A DNA stretch of 64,000 nt from Anaerolineae bacterium (GTDB lineage Bacteria > Chloroflexota > Anaerolineae > Aggregatilineales > Phototrophicaceae), in contig JAJDZV010000004.1 in the NCBI GenBank assembly GCA_022824465.1, positions 434,001 through 498,000 on the forward strand, given 5' to 3'. A program made the position numbers and the translations under genes. Position 1 is the first letter of the stretch. The number at the start of each line of letters is the position of its first letter. Below the pieces are notes generated by a model, which worked only from the letters and a program-made list of their open reading frames with translations, ran no database searches and was not told where the DNA came from. Of the stretch, positions 63,045-64,000 are shown one piece after another.

Positions 63045-63092
63045 CACGCCCCGGCCCCCTCTCCGAATCATCAGAGAGGGGGAGCGCGCGGC
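63045..63092 (+). repeat. Dispersed palindromic repeat, copy 2
   Basis: CCCCTCTC and GAGAGGGG form a perfect eight-base stem around CGAATCATCA, flanked by CCGG and GCGC. It matches the copy in the end of the P450 gene (21127-21175). Confidence 0.65.
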
Positions 63093-63361
63093 ACGAAGAT
63101 TGAATCATTTGCGCACTTTTGTGTGTCCTTCACGAGATAATGCGCCAGTTGTTGATAGAGTTGCGCTTCTCCGTTGACAGGGCGAAGGGCTGTGAATCGG
63201 GTAGAAAAACACGTCCGGTCCTCCGCCAATCAAGAGGGAACGGGAGCTTGCTTTCCTCAAAAGCTATCGGTGAAAGCCCCTCACAGTTTATGGGGTCACG
63301 TAGACGTGGACCTTCGGGAACGGATGTTGAATCCAGCGTAGCATCTTCTTGGCGGGCAAAG

Positions 63362-63377
63362 GCGACTATATAGTCGC
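63362..63377. repeat. Perfect 16-base palindrome
   Basis: GCGACTATATAGTCGC is its own reverse complement. It is in the gene-poor interval and may be a regulator site or a remnant. Confidence 0.5.
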
Positions 63378-63427
63378 GTATTGGGAGATTTGCCAAGATG
63401 CAGAAGAGAAGCCGGACGCGATGTCGT

Positions 63428-63483
63428 GGGTGATTCACGAAGATATGATCACGGCCCTTCGGGCAAACTGATGCGTGCGCGCC
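63428..63483 (-). repeat. Dispersed 60-bp element, copy C (reversed)
   Basis: Read on the minus strand it contains GCATCAG, CCCGAAGGGC and ATATCTTCGTGAATCACC, matching copies A and B. It lies about 230 bases upstream of the FAD oxidoreductase gene. Confidence 0.55.
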
Positions 63484-63714
63484 AAGGCAGGCCCCTACCT
63501 CAAGAGGTTTCTGAGACTGGACTATTGGTTGACATGTCGTCGACTTTCACCACTCTCCTAAGTCGTCATGGCATTTGACAATCCATGAACGCGGTCTATT
63601 ATCAGGGGCAGGTTGACGCGAGGCTGAGAATAGCGATTGGGACCAGACTGTTGGCGCGACAGCCGCTACGGCGCCGGATGAGGCGGGCGTCAAGGTTGGT
63701 TGCGGGAGAATGAT

Positions 63715-64000
63715 GTGACCGTTTCACACTGGCAGCAGGCGGAACAAGAAGAGCGCGAAGTTGACTTTCTGGTGGTCGGCGCGGGTTTGGCGGGCTGTAC
63801 TGCCGCCTACATAGCCAAGCATGTCCACAATCGCGATGTCGTCATCATCGATGCGCGCGATGTCGCACTGGGCGCCAGCGGACGCAACGCCGGCTTCATG
63901 ATTAGCGGGCTGGATACCTATTACCATCGGGCGATCGAACGGTACGGCGCCGCGGTCGCGCGCGAGGTGTGGGGGATGTCTGAGCGCAGCTTCAGCCTCT
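63715..64000 (+). CDS. FAD-dependent oxidoreductase (DAO family), N-terminal part
   Basis: The window ends inside this gene, of which about 95 residues are visible. GTG at 63715 with GGGAGA upstream starts VTVSHWQQAEQEEREVDFLV, leading to the FAD-binding GAGLAGCTAAYIAKHV motif (GxGxxG), VVIIDARDVALGASGRNAGF and SGLDTYY. The Gly-Ala-Ser-Gly-Arg-Asn-Ala-Gly loop is typical of the glycine oxidase/DAO family of amine and amino-acid oxidases. The substrate cannot be told. Confidence 0.85.
   Translation, partial: MTVSHWQQAEQEEREVDFLVVGAGLAGCTAAYIAKHVHNRDVVIIDARDVALGASGRNAGFMISGLDTYYHRAIERYGAAVAREVWGMSERSFSL

Larger units (their letters stand above)
62484..63714. other. Gene-poor 1.2 kb interval
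   Basis: No frame here has protein-like composition. The longest frames on either strand (about 100-125 codons) are rich in Arg, Ser, Cys and Trp and do not resemble a family. It holds two 8-base palindromes at 62736-62754, the second copy of the P450-tail repeat at 63045-63092, a perfect 16-base palindrome at 63362-63377 and copy C of the 60-bp element at 63428-63483. The 5' part should contain the binding-protein promoter. Nothing else is seen. Confidence 0.7.

Noticed and set aside
63130..63438. 102-codon minus-strand frame
   Set aside because: It runs through palindromes and a dispersed repeat and has no protein likeness.

Overview
The window reads as a dense, high-GC bacterial chromosome segment, most likely from an uncultured member of the Chloroflexota (Anaerolineae-like). 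That placement is an inference from the overall character of the genes: a short two-domain-type EF-Ts, an AddA/AddB pair rather than RecBCD, a PTPS-related membrane protein, SH3 lipoproteins, a PspA locus and XPB-like winged-helix proteins. No rRNA gene is present. I support about 45 protein genes, four tRNAs, one cobalamin riboswitch, two decayed genes and several dispersed repeats.

Region by region. 1-6.4 kb: end of a PhzF-family gene, a zinc-ribbon protein coupled to an XPB/Ssl2-like protein, then on the minus strand a serine-less esterase homologue and rsmI, then a GNAT acetyltransferase and hisC. 6.4-9.6 kb: rpsB and tsf with a good promoter, a short leader ORF and a rho-independent terminator, a wrecked MerB-like (organomercurial lyase family) gene, and pyrH. 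9.7-19.6 kb: glycosyltransferase, PpiC foldase, TPR protein, ABC-F ATPase, small membrane protein, VOC protein, dtd, and on the minus strand araB and amt. 19.7-29.5 kb: cytochrome P450, M42 peptidase, quinone oxidoreductase, FtsK, aldo/keto reductase and Gfo/Idh oxidoreductase. 29.5-33.7 kb: a complete vitamin B12 uptake and adenosylation operon (riboswitch, BtuF-, BtuC-, BtuD-like proteins, CobO).

33.7-38 kb: RraA-family protein, tRNA-Val, a J-domain protein, tRNA-Met/Gly/Pro, a NYN-domain RNase-like protein and a histidine-kinase homologue whose phospho-acceptor histidine is glutamate. 37.9-46.4 kb: four tightly packed genes, NERD-domain protein, AddB, AddA and an ABC-2-like membrane protein. 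46.5-47.6 kb: an AT-rich patch of two small membrane proteins and a nonsense-interrupted DUF6414-like gene, probably acquired by transfer and decaying. 47.7-59.9 kb: Nudix-like protein, two BCP-type peroxiredoxins, SH3 lipoprotein, large membrane glycan protein, MFS transporter with an inserted extracytoplasmic domain, homoserine dehydrogenase, PspA with a membrane coiled-coil partner, and a VOC protein. 59.9-62.5 kb: an amino-acid ABC permease preceded by a substrate-binding protein that is an almost perfect internal tandem duplication. 62.5-63.7 kb is essentially gene-free and contains repeats and palindromes, and the window ends in an FAD oxidoreductase.

The most unusual signals are the tandem binding protein, the decayed MerB-like gene, the catalytically gutted kinase and esterase homologues, the AT-rich membrane/DUF6414 cluster, a 60-bp repeat present three times (twice upstream of the two peroxiredoxin genes), and the PspA partner protein. 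I found no CRISPR array, complete prophage or insertion sequence.
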